Below, one piece after another: positions 1 to 8,446 of a stretch of 64,000 nt of DNA (positions within the stretch are counted from its first letter, which is position 1; each line of letters begins with the position of its first letter). The stretch spans positions 744,001 through 808,000 of the forward strand of contig NZ_JANQDU010000001.1 in NCBI RefSeq assembly GCF_024723735.1, read 5' to 3'. Below the pieces are notes generated by a model. That model made no database searches, was not told the origin of the DNA, and worked only from the letters and a program-made list of their open reading frames with translations. This DNA is from Frigidibacter sp. ROC022. GTDB lineage: Bacteria > Pseudomonadota > Alphaproteobacteria > Rhodobacterales > Rhodobacteraceae. The translations under genes were made by a program, and so were the position numbers.

Positions 1-1
1 G

Positions 2-286
2 GCGCCGCGACAGGGCAATCGCCGCGGCGCCGCCGATCAGCGTGGCCGACAGTGTGACCAGCGCCGCCAGCCGCAGCGAGAGCCAGAAGGCCTCGACATA
101 TTCGCGCGACCCGAGGGCGTTCCCGTACCATTTCAGCGAGAAGCCGTTCGGCGGAAAGGCGATGAACTGGCTTTCCGAGACCGAGACCCCGACCACCACC
201 ACCAGCGGCGCCAGAAGCAGCAGCGCCGCCAGGATGACGAAGATCCAGGCCAGCCAGCGAAGCCAGGTGGGCACCGCCTTAACCAT
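2..286 (-). CDS. ABC transporter permease, PotC-like (3' part outside window)
   Basis: N-terminal 95 residues of an inner-membrane permease; the rest lies beyond base 1. The visible part has a first membrane segment (about residues 8-33, rich in L, V and A), a periplasmic stretch ending in the spermidine/putrescine-type motif around FSLKWYGNAL, and the start of a second membrane segment. The ATG overlaps the stop of the upstream permease by 8 bp (ATGGTTAA), so the two are translationally coupled and probably form a heterodimer channel. It belongs with the PotB-like permease and binding protein upstream; the ATPase is not in the window. Substrate cannot be told from this: polyamine-type (family 1) importers also carry other small cationic or opine-like compounds. 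Confidence 0.85.
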   Translation of the reverse strand, partial: MVKAVPTWLRWLAWIFVILAALLLLAPLVVVVGVSVSESQFIAFPPNGFSLKWYGNALGSREYVEAFWLSLRLAALVTLSATLIGGAAAIALSRR

Positions 287-1097
287 GCCGCGCACCAAGG
301 CGAAGATAGGGGATCAGGACCAGGGCAAGCCCTAGGAACAGGATCACCGATTGCGCGGCGGCGAAGTTCCAGTCCAGCGTCTGCGTTACGCTCTTGTAGA
401 TCGAGCCCGCCAGCACCTCGATCCGTGCGCCGCCCAGCAGGCTCGGGGTGATGAAGGACGAGGCCGACAGGGTGAAGACCAGCAGCGATCCGGCGACCAC
501 GCCGGGCATCGCCAGCGGCAGGACCACCCGCCTGATGGTCTGCAGGAAGCTGCAGCCCATGGTCCGCGCCGCTTCCTCCAGCCTCGGGTCGAGACGGCTG
601 AGAACGCCAAGCATGCTGAGCACCATGAAAGGCAGCAGAACCTGGACCATGCCCAGGACGATCGCCGCCTCGGTATGCATCAGGGAAAAGCTGCGCCCGA
701 CCAGCCCCATGTCGCGCAGCGTGGTCGCCAGCGGCCCGGACCGGCCCAGCAGGACCATCCAGCCGAAGGTGCGGACCACGACCGATGTCATCAGCGGCAG
801 GATCACCATGACGATCAGCCAGAGCCGCAGCCGGGGACCCACCCGCGAGGTGATATAGGCCAGCGGAAAGCCGATTGCGGCGGTGATCGCCGTGATGACC
901 AGCGACATCCGGACCGTGCGCCAGAGGATCGACGGGTAGTAGCCGTCCTGAAAGAACCGGGCAAACTGCTGAAGCGTCAGCCCGTCCGGCCCCAGCACCG
1001 AGAGAACCAGCATCCGCAGGATCGGCAGGACGAATCCCAGGACCAGCAATGCCAGTCCCGGGACCAGAAACAGCCAGGCTTCCCTGCGGTCCGTCAT
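279..1097 (-). CDS. ABC transporter permease, PotB-like
   Basis: A 272-aa inner-membrane permease of the spermidine/putrescine (PotB/HisM) importer type. There are about six hydrophobic segments, the first at residues 8-30. The cytoplasmic EAA loop that docks the ATPase is visible as EEAARTMGCSFLQTIRRVVLP (about residues 174-195). The length is normal for the family. It sits 30 bp downstream of the binding-protein gene and overlaps the next permease by 8 bp, so this is one operon on the minus strand. Known for the family: it forms half of the translocation pore. Inferred: it imports the ligand of the 1128-2159 binding protein. Confidence 0.9.
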   Translation of the reverse strand: MTDRREAWLFLVPGLALLVLGFVLPILRMLVLSVLGPDGLTLQQFARFFQDGYYPSILWRTVRMSLVITAITAAIGFPLAYITSRVGPRLRLWLIVMVILPLMTSVVVRTFGWMVLLGRSGPLATTLRDMGLVGRSFSLMHTEAAIVLGMVQVLLPFMVLSMLGVLSRLDPRLEEAARTMGCSFLQTIRRVVLPLAMPGVVAGSLLVFTLSASSFITPSLLGGARIEVLAGSIYKSVTQTLDWNFAAAQSVILFLGLALVLIPYLRLGARHG

Positions 1098-1127
1098 GCG
1101 CTCTTCCTGCCGCCGCCCGTTTCAGGT

Positions 1128-2159
1128 TCAGCGGGCGATGGTTTTGCCCCAGGCCTCGACCCAGGCGGACCGGTTGGCCTCGATCTTGATCGGGTCGAAC
1201 CGCATCAGGCCGGCGGTCGCGTCGGGCCCGTAGACGACCGAAGCGGCCACGTCATCGGCCAGCACCGTCTTCGAGTTCGTCGGCGTGTAGCGCAGCGCTT
1301 CCGAGAAGCAGGCCTGCGCCTCGGGCGACAGTTCCATGTCGATGAACTTCGACGCCAGCTCGACATTGTCGCGTCCGGCGACCAGGCTTGCGGTGATGAA
1401 GCTGGCCGGCGTGCCTTCCTCGCCCTGGACGAATTTCACGTCCAGCCCCGCCTTTTGCAGGGTATAGGCATAATCCGAGGCATAGGCGGCAAGCCAGGCG
1501 TCGTTCTGAGCGAACTCCTGCTGGATTTCCGGCGATTTCGAGACCACGATCGCCCCCTGTTCGAGCAGCTTCGACACCGCGTCGAGGCCGGGCTGGATAT
1601 CATCCATCGTGCCGCCCGAGATCTGGTTCAGCATCAGCAGTCCGATCATCCCGTATCCGTTTGAGATATCGGTCAGAACCAGCCGGTCGCTGTATTCGGG
1701 GTTCAGCAGGTCGGCCCATTTGGTCGGCGCTTCGGGCATCTTGTCGGCGGCATAGACCAGCCCGACCGCGGCGATCTGGTAGGCCGGGCCTTCGCCCTTG
1801 GCGACGCCTTCCTTGGCGAAGTCATAGACATCGGCAAGGTTGGGCACCATCTCGGGGGTGATCGGCAGCAGCAGACCTTCACTGGCCCCGACGATCTCCT
1901 GCCCGCCCGAGAAGTGGATCACGTCGAACTGCGGCGCATCCTTCTGGGCGCGAAGTTGTGCGAAGGCATCGGCGGAATAGGCCGTGACGATGTTGACCTT
2001 GGCGCCCGTGGCGGCTTCGAACGGGTCGATGACGCAGGCGCGATGCGCTTCCTCATAGGCGCCGCCGAAGGAGTTGATGGTGATTTCGTCGGCCAGCGCC
2101 GGCATGGCGAAGAGGCTGATGGCGACCGAACCGAAAAGACTGCGAGTGGTGATTTGCAT
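1128..2159 (-). CDS. ABC transporter substrate-binding protein, PotD-like
   Basis: A 343-aa periplasmic binding protein with a clear Sec signal peptide (residues 1-23, ending ALA before DEITINSFGG). The mature start, with a GGAYEEA motif, is typical of the spermidine/putrescine and iron type-1 binding-protein fold. Its length fits the family (about 340-350 aa). It is the first gene of the importer operon, followed on the minus strand by the two permeases. The DUF3830 gene lies 80 bp upstream on the same strand. Neighbouring DUF3830 and aldolase remnants suggest a small carboxylate or amine compound rather than a housekeeping polyamine, but this is inference from context only. Confidence 0.88.
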   Translation of the reverse strand: MQITTRSLFGSVAISLFAMPALADEITINSFGGAYEEAHRACVIDPFEAATGAKVNIVTAYSADAFAQLRAQKDAPQFDVIHFSGGQEIVGASEGLLLPITPEMVPNLADVYDFAKEGVAKGEGPAYQIAAVGLVYAADKMPEAPTKWADLLNPEYSDRLVLTDISNGYGMIGLLMLNQISGGTMDDIQPGLDAVSKLLEQGAIVVSKSPEIQQEFAQNDAWLAAYASDYAYTLQKAGLDVKFVQGEEGTPASFITASLVAGRDNVELASKFIDMELSPEAQACFSEALRYTPTNSKTVLADDVAASVVYGPDATAGLMRFDPIKIEANRSAWVEAWGKTIAR

Positions 2160-2239
2160 GGCATTTCCATTCTATGGTTTCACGGACAAAGTCGATGTCT
2201 GGGCCGCGGCGGCATGGGCGCCGTCGCGAAGCTGTCGGC

Positions 2240-2716
2240 TCAGGCGCAGCGACCGAGCTCGACCATCCGCTCGCCCTTGCGGCGGATGATACGGCATTGC
2301 TCGACCACGGCGTCGAAATTCTCGGTGATCCGGCCGAAGAAGTTGGGAGCGGTCCAGCCGGTCGGGCCGGCGGTGCGGGCGCCCTCGCCATAGACAAGGC
2401 CGATTTCCCAGAACTCGTCGGGGTCCATCTTGAAGTAGTTCTTCGGCTGATAGAACCACAGCAGCTCGCCCGGGGCGGGAAAGCTCGTGATGTTCTCGGG
2501 GCCGATGCTGGTCGGGTCGAAGGTCCGCGCGCTTTCGGGAAGCCCCATCATGATCTCGGGTCCGGTGTAGGACGCATGCAGCGCCGGCCACTGCACGGGC
2601 TCGTGCAATGCGCTCCAGATCGCGGCACATGTCTTCGGCGCGGTTTCCTCATAGAGAGTGATGATGCCCCGCACGTCTGAATCAAGAAATTTCAGGTAGA
2701 GTTGACGGTCTGACAT
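2240..2716 (-). CDS. DUF3830 family protein (cyclophilin-like fold)
   Basis: A 158-aa cytoplasmic protein with no signal peptide. It carries the conserved DUF3830 features: an N-terminal strand with LYLKFLDSDVRGIITLYEE, a PKTCAAIWSAL helix and a central block around FPAPGELLWFYQPKNYFK. Members adopt a cyclophilin-like barrel, but their biochemical role is not established. The start was placed at 2716 rather than the longer frame start at 2779, because AAGGAA lies 8 bp upstream of this ATG. DUF3830 genes are often found beside ABC importers and amidohydrolase or aldolase genes for small organic compounds, which matches the PotD-type importer downstream. Nothing here fixes the substrate. Confidence 0.75.
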   Translation of the reverse strand: MSDRQLYLKFLDSDVRGIITLYEETAPKTCAAIWSALHEPVQWPALHASYTGPEIMMGLPESARTFDPTSIGPENITSFPAPGELLWFYQPKNYFKMDPDEFWEIGLVYGEGARTAGPTGWTAPNFFGRITENFDAVVEQCRIIRRKGERMVELGRCA

Positions 2717-3121
2717 GGGCATGATTCCTTGTGATATCGTCTTCAGAGCACCAGATTTTCCCGAATTCGTCCAATCCAATCGAGATATGGGAGTGAAAAG
2801 ATTTCTTTATGACCTATGGAGTCGGGATGATCTCTTCTTCCCCGTGGCCCGACCCCTGTCGAGTCTGCGATGTGCCGAGGAGCGGGCACAGGTTCGGGCG
2901 CGCAGCCCGTGCGGTGATCCGCCGCATGGTCGTGGGGCAGCTGCCGGACTCGGGGCTGGTCCGCGGCACGACGGCGGCCGCGGGTCGCATCATTCACTGG
3001 TCAAGAAGACCCGGCGCATGGCCAAGGCCGGCAGGGCCTGTTTCGGTCGCAGTTCGCGGCCGATTGCTTTCGGAATTCCGCGTCTCGACCAGTTCGCCGT
3101 CGGCGGGGTCAGGTCAGGCGG
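2717..3121. other. intergenic region with no supportable gene
   Basis: About 405 bp between the DUF3830 gene and the class II aldolase fragment. Several overlapping open frames exist on both strands, but their translations are arginine- and proline-rich and look like no protein family. The first 140 bp next to the DUF3830 start are noticeably richer in A/T than the rest and are the likely promoter of the minus-strand importer operon. The remainder may be decayed sequence, in line with the truncated genes that follow. Confidence 0.5.
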
Positions 3122-3481
3122 TCATGAGCGGTAATCGGGTTCCAGCCGGTCCAGCTGCCGCCGGATGCTTGCCAGATGCAAATCAGCAGCCTCGGCGGCC
3201 TCGCCCATGATCTGGGCGCCGGTCTTCCGCGCGAGCTCGGCATCGATCGGAATGATCGGGCGGCCGGTGGACAGGGCCAGCACCTGCACCTCGCAGGCGC
3301 GTTCCAGATAATACAGGTCATCCCAGGCCTTGGCGATGCTGTCGGACAGGACCATCACCCCGTGATGGCGCATGAAGACGATGTCCGCAGAGCCGATGGC
3401 ATTCGCGATGCGGCTGCCTTCGGTATCAAGATCGGGGCTGTTCTTGCCGCTGGCGCGGCCTGTGGGGGCGGCGGTCGTCAT
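3122..3481 (-). pseudogene. class II aldolase/adducin family, C-terminal fragment
   Basis: A 119-aa frame matching only the C-terminal half of class II aldolase/adducin proteins: the strand and loop SADIVFMRHHGVMVLSDSI, containing the family's last metal-ligand histidine region (RHHGV), then KAWDDLYYLERACEVQV, which is characteristic. Intact members are about 230-260 aa. The N-terminal half, with the catalytic acid and the other zinc-ligand histidines, is absent. The first 20 residues do not resemble the family. No intact upstream part is seen on either side, so this is most likely a remnant of a deletion rather than a frameshifted gene. It lies 36 bp downstream of a second truncated gene. 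Expression is possible but catalysis is not expected. Confidence 0.72.
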
Positions 3482-3517
3482 GATGCCTCTTTCGTATTCG
3501 AGTGGCCGTTCATCGTT

Positions 3518-4078
3518 TCAGGCTGATTTGAGGGGCAGGACATTCGTGGCCGACAGATCCTGGCCCGTGGCGACAGTGGTCTGGCCACCGGTCGAGAGCC
3601 ATTGGAGATAGTCGGCCACCATCCGGGCCCGCAGCTGTGCCGGAGGGGTGGTCATCGGCGGCATGTGCCGCAGCCAGTTCGGGTCCTGCATCCGGTCGGC
3701 GATGATCGCCTTGGCCGACGGTATGAACGGGAAGCGCGACAGCACGGCATCGGCTTCCCGGAGGGCGGCGACGAGCGGGCGGCCCTCGTATTCGTTCCGC
3801 GCATCGACGAGATGACGCATGAAGGCCGGCACGACATTGGCCAGACCACAGACGGTACCGGCAAGGCCCAGCGGGTTCAGCTCGGGCACATCGACTTCGT
3901 TGCCGGTGAAGATCCTCAGACCGGAAAACGACAGGATATAGTCGGCCGTCACATCGGGATCGCCGCCGCTGTCCTTCACACCCGCGATGATGCCCGGGAA
4001 CTTCTCGGTCAGGCGGCGGATCAGCCCCAGACTGATCTGGACGCCGCATATTTCCGGGAAGTTGTACAGATACAGCCG
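3518..4078 (-). pseudogene. DapA-family (dihydrodipicolinate synthase/KDG aldolase-like) C-terminal fragment
   Basis: The frame encodes about 187 residues of the C-terminal part of a DapA/N-acetylneuraminate-lyase-type TIM barrel. It begins abruptly at RLYLYNFPEICG, which is the Tyr-bearing strand (normally near residue 135 of about 300). The Schiff-base lysine is present as IIAGVKDSGGD, and the C-terminal helices run to a normal stop. The first five or so barrel strands, including the GTTGE-type substrate loop, are missing. The homology stops at 4078, exactly where plus-strand TRAP permease homology starts at 4079. No start codon in this frame makes a sensible protein. It is a truncated relic; the intact DapA-like gene at 11349 is only distantly similar and is not its source. 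Confidence 0.8.
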
Positions 4079-4270
4079 AAGATCGGGCTGATCACGCCGC
4101 CCTATGGCGAACTGCTGTTCCTGATCGGCGGCGTGTCGAAAATCCCGTTGTCGGAGCTGATCCGGGAAATCTGGTCCTTCATCCTGACCCTGCTGGTGGC
4201 GCTGCTGCTGATCATCCTGTTCCCCGACCTGGTCCTGGCGATCCCGCGCATGGCGGGATACTCGGGGTAG
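4079..4270 (+). pseudogene. TRAP transporter large permease (DctM-like), C-terminal fragment
   Basis: Sixty-three in-frame codons on the plus strand encode the last part of a DctM/SiaQM-type large permease. They begin at KIGLITPPYGELLFLIGG, the conserved membrane signature near the C-terminus of the family. They end with the final membrane helix (FILTLLVALLLIILFPDLV) and a normal stop. A full protein is about 430 aa, so more than 80% is missing, including any start. The left edge is the head-to-head junction with the DapA-like fragment on the opposite strand. TRAP genes and DapA/aldolase genes are common partners in sugar-acid utilisation loci, so both pieces probably came from one such locus that was inverted and deleted. 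Confidence 0.8.
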
Positions 4271-4439
4271 GGCGGCGGCCCGCCGCATTGCAGGCCCGCG
4301 ACAAGCGCCGACAAGGGCGCCGCGCTGCGGGTTGCCGGGCCGGTCGGGATCGACGGTCAGGACATGGCGTTGCGGGCGATCAAGCTGATCGAAGAGGGGC
4401 AGGGCCGCCTGTCCCCGGACGTGGCGGCGGCCGAACGGT
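4271..4439 (+). other. possible further gene remnant, unrecognised
   Basis: In the frame covering 4364-4439, the plus strand reads a protein-like stretch (LRVAGPVGIDGQDMALRAIK, then LIEEGQGRLSPDVAAAERFS). Its normal helix-like composition is unlike the arginine-rich shadow frames. It has no start with a ribosome-binding site, and it runs into the 3' end of the convergent BNR gene. It could be a piece of another gene from the same decayed locus; the family was not recognised. Confidence 0.25.
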
Positions 4440-5597
4440 TCAGTGGTCGAGGACCTCCACCGCCAGGATCGTCGGCAGATGCCGCGCGATCTCGGCCCAG
4501 GTCTCGCCCTCGTCGAGGCTGGCAAAGACCGAGCCGCTGTTGGTGCCGAAATAGACCCCGGCCGGATCGCGGGCATCCCCGGCCATCGCCTGGCGCAGCA
4601 CGGTGAAGAAGCAGCCGGTCTGCGGCAGTCCCTCCCGCATCGGCTGCCAGCTTGCCCCGCCATCCGTTGACCGCCAGACCGCCGCCGCGGCATCCGGCGG
4701 ATAGCGTCCGGCGCTGTCCCCGTTCAGCGGAATGGTCCAGAGCCGGTCCGGGTCGCGGGGGTGGACCCGGATCGGGAACCCGAAGGTCGAGGGCAGCCCG
4801 GCCGTGATGTCCTCCCAGCTGCGGCCGCCATCGGCAGAGCGCCAGACACCGTGGTGGTTCTGCTGGTAGAGCAGGTCATCGGCGCCGGGGGCCCGCATCA
4901 TGTTGTGGACGCAATGCCCGATCTCGCCGTCGCGCGGTGCCGCCGGGTGGTCGTGGCCGGCGCAGTCCCCGGCATTCGACAGCCGGTTGCGCCGTTCCCA
5001 GGTCTCGCCGCCGTCCTCGGTCGCGAAGACCCCGGCAGCCGAGATCCCGATCCAGAGCTTTCTCGGGTTCTCCGGATCGGCGACGATCGTGTGCAGCACC
5101 AGCCCGGCGGCACCGGGGGTCCAGCTGTCGGAGGAGGGATGATCGCTCAACCCCTGCACCCGGTTCCAGCTCCTGCCGCCGTCCCGGCTGGCCAGCAGGC
5201 TGGCCGGCTTGGTCCCGGCATAGAGCGTGCCATCGACCAGGCCCAGCGACCAGATCTGTGCGAACCCGTCGCCGAAGGGCAGCGGCTCGTCCTTCCAGCC
5301 GATCATCTCGGCAAAGTCGGGATCGTTGGCGGCCCAGTCGTCCATCGTTCCGCGGGTCAGCCGGGTGAGCTCCCAGCTTGCCCCGCCATCGCCGGATCGC
5401 CAGACGCCCGCGCCGTGCCAGTCCCCGCCGCCTCCGGCCCAGATCGTGCCGCTGGCAGGGTCGCCGACGACATGGTTGATCGGCCAGCCGTCGCAGAACG
5501 GTCCGGCAACCGTCCAGCCGTTGCGGTCGCTGCCGCCGGAGAGCAGGAAAGCCCCCTTGGTGGTTCCGATCAGGATCGTGAGTTTGCCGTCCGACAT
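4440..5597 (-). CDS. BNR/Asp-box repeat (sialidase-like beta-propeller) protein
   Basis: A 385-aa protein with at least five Asp-box motifs of the S/T-x-D-x-G-x-x-W type: SGDGGASWEL, SRDGGRSWNR, TEDGGETWER, SADGGRSWED, STDGGASWQP and SLDEGETWAE. It is predicted to form a six-bladed beta-propeller, as in exo-alpha-sialidase-like and 'WD40/YVTN/BNR-like repeat-containing' proteins. No signal peptide is present, so it is probably cytoplasmic. The catalytic arginine triad and the FRIP motif of true sialidases were not seen, so sialidase activity should not be assumed. The start at 5597 was chosen over the longer frame (5651) because GGAG lies 8 bp upstream. It is a single gene facing the decayed patch. 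Confidence 0.8.
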   Translation of the reverse strand: MSDGKLTILIGTTKGAFLLSGGSDRNGWTVAGPFCDGWPINHVVGDPASGTIWAGGGGDWHGAGVWRSGDGGASWELTRLTRGTMDDWAANDPDFAEMIGWKDEPLPFGDGFAQIWSLGLVDGTLYAGTKPASLLASRDGGRSWNRVQGLSDHPSSDSWTPGAAGLVLHTIVADPENPRKLWIGISAAGVFATEDGGETWERRNRLSNAGDCAGHDHPAAPRDGEIGHCVHNMMRAPGADDLLYQQNHHGVWRSADGGRSWEDITAGLPSTFGFPIRVHPRDPDRLWTIPLNGDSAGRYPPDAAAAVWRSTDGGASWQPMREGLPQTGCFFTVLRQAMAGDARDPAGVYFGTNSGSVFASLDEGETWAEIARHLPTILAVEVLDH

Positions 5598-5698
5598 GGT
5601 TCGCGCTCCGTCGTTGGGCTTCCAGAATAGCATCCCGCGCCAATTCTGCACAGCACCATGCCGGCCGCCCCCCGGCCCGGGCGCGCGGCGGTGCCCGC

Positions 5699-6628
5699 TC
5701 AGGTGCTGACGTCGGGAACCTCGGCGCCATATTCCTGGATGGCGGTCAGGGCCGGGGACTTGCGCAGCTCGGTCAGAAAGGTGGCCTGAATCCGCTTTGC
5801 CGTTTCGCCCTTCCGGGTGATGACGCAGACCGGCACCGGCTGGCTCGGGAACAGCGGCCGGGCCGAAAGCCGGTAGCGTTCCCCGACGGTGGCGGTCAGG
5901 GAATCGACGAAGCCCACGCCCAGCCCGGCCTCGGCCATCAGGCAGGCGAGCGAGGAATAGCGCACCTCGGCGATCGCCCGGGCCCGCAGCTCGCGGGTGA
6001 GAATGTCCGAGGATATCGCGCGATCGAGACTCGAGTTCGGCTCGTAGAGAACCAGCGGTTGACCGTCCAGGTCGCGTGACGAGATCGCCGCCTTGTCTTC
6101 CAGCGGGTGGCCGGGCGGAAAGACGCAGACCATTTGCGCCATTGCCAGGGTCTCGAAGGACAGGCCCTCGCGTTCGGGCGGATTCAGGCCGAAACCGATG
6201 TCGGCCATGCGGGTCTCGACGGATTCCATCACGCCGGTGATCCGCCGCGTATCGACATGGACCCGCACCGCCGGCCGCTTCGACAGGAACTCGCGCAGCG
6301 CCTGCGGGATCAGCGCGTTGGCCAGCGGCGGCGTCCCGACGATCCTGAGATGGCCGGCCTCGCTGCGCTGGCGGGTTTCGATCCGGTGGCTGAACGCCTG
6401 GTAGAGAGCGAAGATCGACTCGCTGTCGCGGTAGATCTCGTCCGCGTCCGGCGTCGGCACCAGCCGGTTGCCCAGACGTTCGAACAGGGGAAAGCCGAGC
6501 CGCGCCTCCATCTGCCGGATCATGTTCGACACCGCCGGCTGCGAGACGTTCAGCGCCTTGGCCGCGCGCAGCGTCGTCCGGGCCCGCACCACTTCGCGGA
6601 AAGTCTCCAGCTGTCTCAACGTGAACAC
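5699..6628 (-). CDS. LysR-family transcriptional regulator
   Basis: A 309-aa LysR regulator. The N-terminal winged helix-turn-helix is clear: FTLRQLETFREVVRARTTLR, then AAKALNVSQPAVSNMIRQME and LGFPLFERLGNRLVPTPDA. A periplasmic-binding-like effector domain spans about residues 90-300. The GTG start at 6628 is preceded by AGGGAGA with 5-6 bp spacing and gives the usual length; the open frame extends to 6823 but that extension is not LysR-like. It is divergent from the hydantoin/ABC operon, with 209 bp between the starts, the classic layout for a LysR activator of the neighbouring operon. The inducer is unknown; a hydantoin or carbamoyl-amino acid is a reasonable guess from context. Confidence 0.92.
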   Translation of the reverse strand: MFTLRQLETFREVVRARTTLRAAKALNVSQPAVSNMIRQMEARLGFPLFERLGNRLVPTPDADEIYRDSESIFALYQAFSHRIETRQRSEAGHLRIVGTPPLANALIPQALREFLSKRPAVRVHVDTRRITGVMESVETRMADIGFGLNPPEREGLSFETLAMAQMVCVFPPGHPLEDKAAISSRDLDGQPLVLYEPNSSLDRAISSDILTRELRARAIAEVRYSSLACLMAEAGLGVGFVDSLTATVGERYRLSARPLFPSQPVPVCVITRKGETAKRIQATFLTELRKSPALTAIQEYGAEVPDVST

Positions 6629-6660
6629 CGGCGTCTCCCTTTGCCCATTTCGGCTGCAGT

Positions 6661-6675
6661 ATAATGAAATGTTAT
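6661..6675. promoter_or_regulatory. candidate LysR-box (T-N11-A) between divergent genes
   Basis: ATAATGAAATGTTAT has matching ATAA/TTAT arms around a 7-bp centre and fits the T-N11-A pattern of LysR-type sites. It lies in an A/T-rich island 33 bp upstream of the LysR GTG and about 160 bp upstream of the operon start. That position suits autorepression and activation of the divergent promoter. Pattern match only. Confidence 0.4.
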
Positions 6676-6837
6676 TTTGAAGGCGAAGATTTTTATAGCC
6701 AGATATATTGCGTCGCTCTCCGTCCCTGTGTTGAACTTTTGGCAGCAGGGCGCAGGTCGACTTAACCACTTCCTTCGGCAGCCCGGTTCTTCTGGGCACG
6801 GCAATGGCGCCTGCATCAACCAACAGAGGGGAATGAG

Positions 6838-7668
6838 ATGAAGATCATGATCAGAAGCCTTGCGCTTTCGCTCGTGCTGAGCGGCGGCGCCATGGCCCAG
6901 GACAAGTATGTCGTGGCACTTGACGGGACCTTCGCTCCGCACGCGATGCCGACGATGGATGGTGGCGTCGAGGGCTTCAACGTCGACCTGGCCAACACCA
7001 TCGGAGAGCGGCTCGGCACCGAGATGGAGATCGTCGCGACGCAGTTCTCGGGCATCCTGCCGGGCCTGCAGGCGGGCACCTACGACTTCGTGGTCGCCCC
7101 CACGACGATCACCGAGGAGCGCGCGGCGAACTACCTGTTCTCCGAGGGCTACCTGAACACCGACTTCCAGTTCGTGGTGAAGGCGGACGCCGACGACATT
7201 TCCGACCTGGAAGGTTTCAAGGGCAAGGTCATCGCGGTCAACAAGGGCTCGGTCTATGACAGCTGGGCGCGCGGCCTGACCGACGAGATCGGCTGGACCG
7301 TGGAAAGCTACGGCACCGCGACCGACGCGGTTCAGGCGGTGCTCTCGGGCCGCGCCGATGCCACCGTGGCCGGCAACACGGTCATGGCCTGGGCGGCCAA
7401 GCAGACCCCCGGCGTGAAGCTGAGCTATCTCTATTCGACCGGCCTGGTCTGGGGGATGCCGTTCCGCAAGGGCGACGAGGAACTGCGCGCCAAGGTCGAG
7501 GCGGTCATCGAATGCATGAAGCTCGATGGCACCATGGCCGAATTGCACAAGAAGTGGTTCGGAATCGATCCGGCCGAAGGCTCTGCCGCCGTGACGCCGC
7601 GGGCCGGCTGGGGCGAACCGGGTTTCGACGGCTATGTCGAAGACGACCATACGCCCGGCTGTGAATAA
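6838..7668 (+). CDS. amino-acid-type ABC transporter substrate-binding protein (family 3)
   Basis: A 276-aa periplasmic binding protein of the polar-amino-acid family (SBP_bac_3). Residues 1-20 form a short Sec signal peptide ending GAMAQ. The mature part has the family's early [17 protein letters not shown] region, then [15 protein letters not shown], and a long second lobe. It is the first gene of the plus-strand operon and starts 7-8 bp after a GAGGGGA ribosome-binding site. The downstream ATPase and two permeases complete the importer. Because hydantoinase, carbamoylase and racemase genes follow, the ligand is probably a hydantoin, N-carbamoyl amino acid or D-amino acid rather than a common L-amino acid; this is inference. 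Confidence 0.88.
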   Translation: MKIMIRSLALSLVLSGGAMAQDKYVVALDGTFAPHAMPTMDGGVEGFNVDLANTIGERLGTEMEIVATQFSGILPGLQAGTYDFVVAPTTITEERAANYLFSEGYLNTDFQFVVKADADDISDLEGFKGKVIAVNKGSVYDSWARGLTDEIGWTVESYGTATDAVQAVLSGRADATVAGNTVMAWAAKQTPGVKLSYLYSTGLVWGMPFRKGDEELRAKVEAVIECMKLDGTMAELHKKWFGIDPAEGSAAVTPRAGWGEPGFDGYVEDDHTPGCE

Positions 7669-8446
7669 GCCGGACCAACAGAACGGCGCGACCGCCCCTG
7701 CAAAGGGGCGGCCCACGCTGGAAGTGATCGGGCTGAAGAAATCCTTCGGCACGGTCGAAGTGCTGAAGAACGTCAGCCTGAGCGTGGCGAAGTCCGAGAT
7801 GGTCTTTGTCCTCGGCCGTTCCGGCTCGGGCAAGTCGACGATGCTGCGCTGCTGCAACCGGCTCGAGGAACCGGACTCGGGCGACATCCTGCTGGAAGGC
7901 GAACAGATCACCGGCCGCGGGGTCAATCTCGACAAGGTCCGCCGCCGCATCGGCATGGTGTTCCAGAGCTTCAACCTCTACCCGCATCTCGATGCGCGCC
8001 GGAACGTGACGCTGGCGCTGCGCAAGGTTCTGAAACAATCCCGCGACGAGGCCGATACCCGCGCCGCGGCGGCGCTGGCCCGGGTCGGGCTGGCCGACAA
8101 GGCAGGCAACTACCCCTCGCAACTGTCGGGCGGCCAGCAGCAGCGCGTCGCCATCGCCCGCGCCATCGCGCTGGAGCCGGCGGTGATGCTGTTCGACGAG
8201 CCGACCTCGGCGCTCGATCCGGAACTGGTCGGCGACGTTCTGGGCGTGATGCGCGAACTGAAGCAGGACGGCATGACGATGCTGGTGGTCAGCCACGAGA
8301 TGGCCTTCGCCCGCGAGGCCGCCGACCGGGTCGTCTTCATGGCCGACGGACATATCGTCGAGCAGGGGCCGCCGGAGGACATCTTCACCAATCCGCAGCA
8401 CGACAGCACCCGGGCCTTCCTGTCCCGCTACAGTTACGGCCAATGA
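7634..8446 (+). CDS. amino-acid ABC transporter ATP-binding protein
   Basis: A 270-aa GlnQ/HisP-type ATPase. Walker A is GRSGSGKST, the Q-loop is [12 protein letters not shown], the signature is LSGGQQQR, Walker B is [13 protein letters not shown] and the switch histidine is in VVSHEM. It overlaps the binding-protein gene by 35 bp with this ATG. A GTG at 7661, just before that gene's stop, is an alternative start giving 261 aa, and neither start has a strong ribosome-binding site. Its stop overlaps the next gene's ATG (ATGA). It powers import through the two permeases that follow. Function is secure; the exact start is not. Confidence 0.92.
   Translation: MSKTTIRPAVNKPDQQNGATAPAKGRPTLEVIGLKKSFGTVEVLKNVSLSVAKSEMVFVLGRSGSGKSTMLRCCNRLEEPDSGDILLEGEQITGRGVNLDKVRRRIGMVFQSFNLYPHLDARRNVTLALRKVLKQSRDEADTRAAAALARVGLADKAGNYPSQLSGGQQQRVAIARAIALEPAVMLFDEPTSALDPELVGDVLGVMRELKQDGMTMLVVSHEMAFAREAADRVVFMADGHIVEQGPPEDIFTNPQHDSTRAFLSRYSYGQ

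Noticed and set aside
2743-2997. Minus-strand 84-codon frame in the gap before the DUF3830 gene
   Set aside because: No ribosome-binding site and a composition like non-coding GC-rich DNA; no family match.
3518-4078. DapA fragment as a recent partial duplicate of the intact DapA-like gene at 11349
   Set aside because: The sequences around the Schiff-base lysine (AGVKDSGGD versus MLKHEDWPG) and the C-termini are too different.
5699-6823. Extended N-terminus of the LysR gene to 6823
   Set aside because: The first 65 residues are not LysR-like and would span the divergent promoter; the GTG at 6628 has a good ribosome-binding site and gives standard length.
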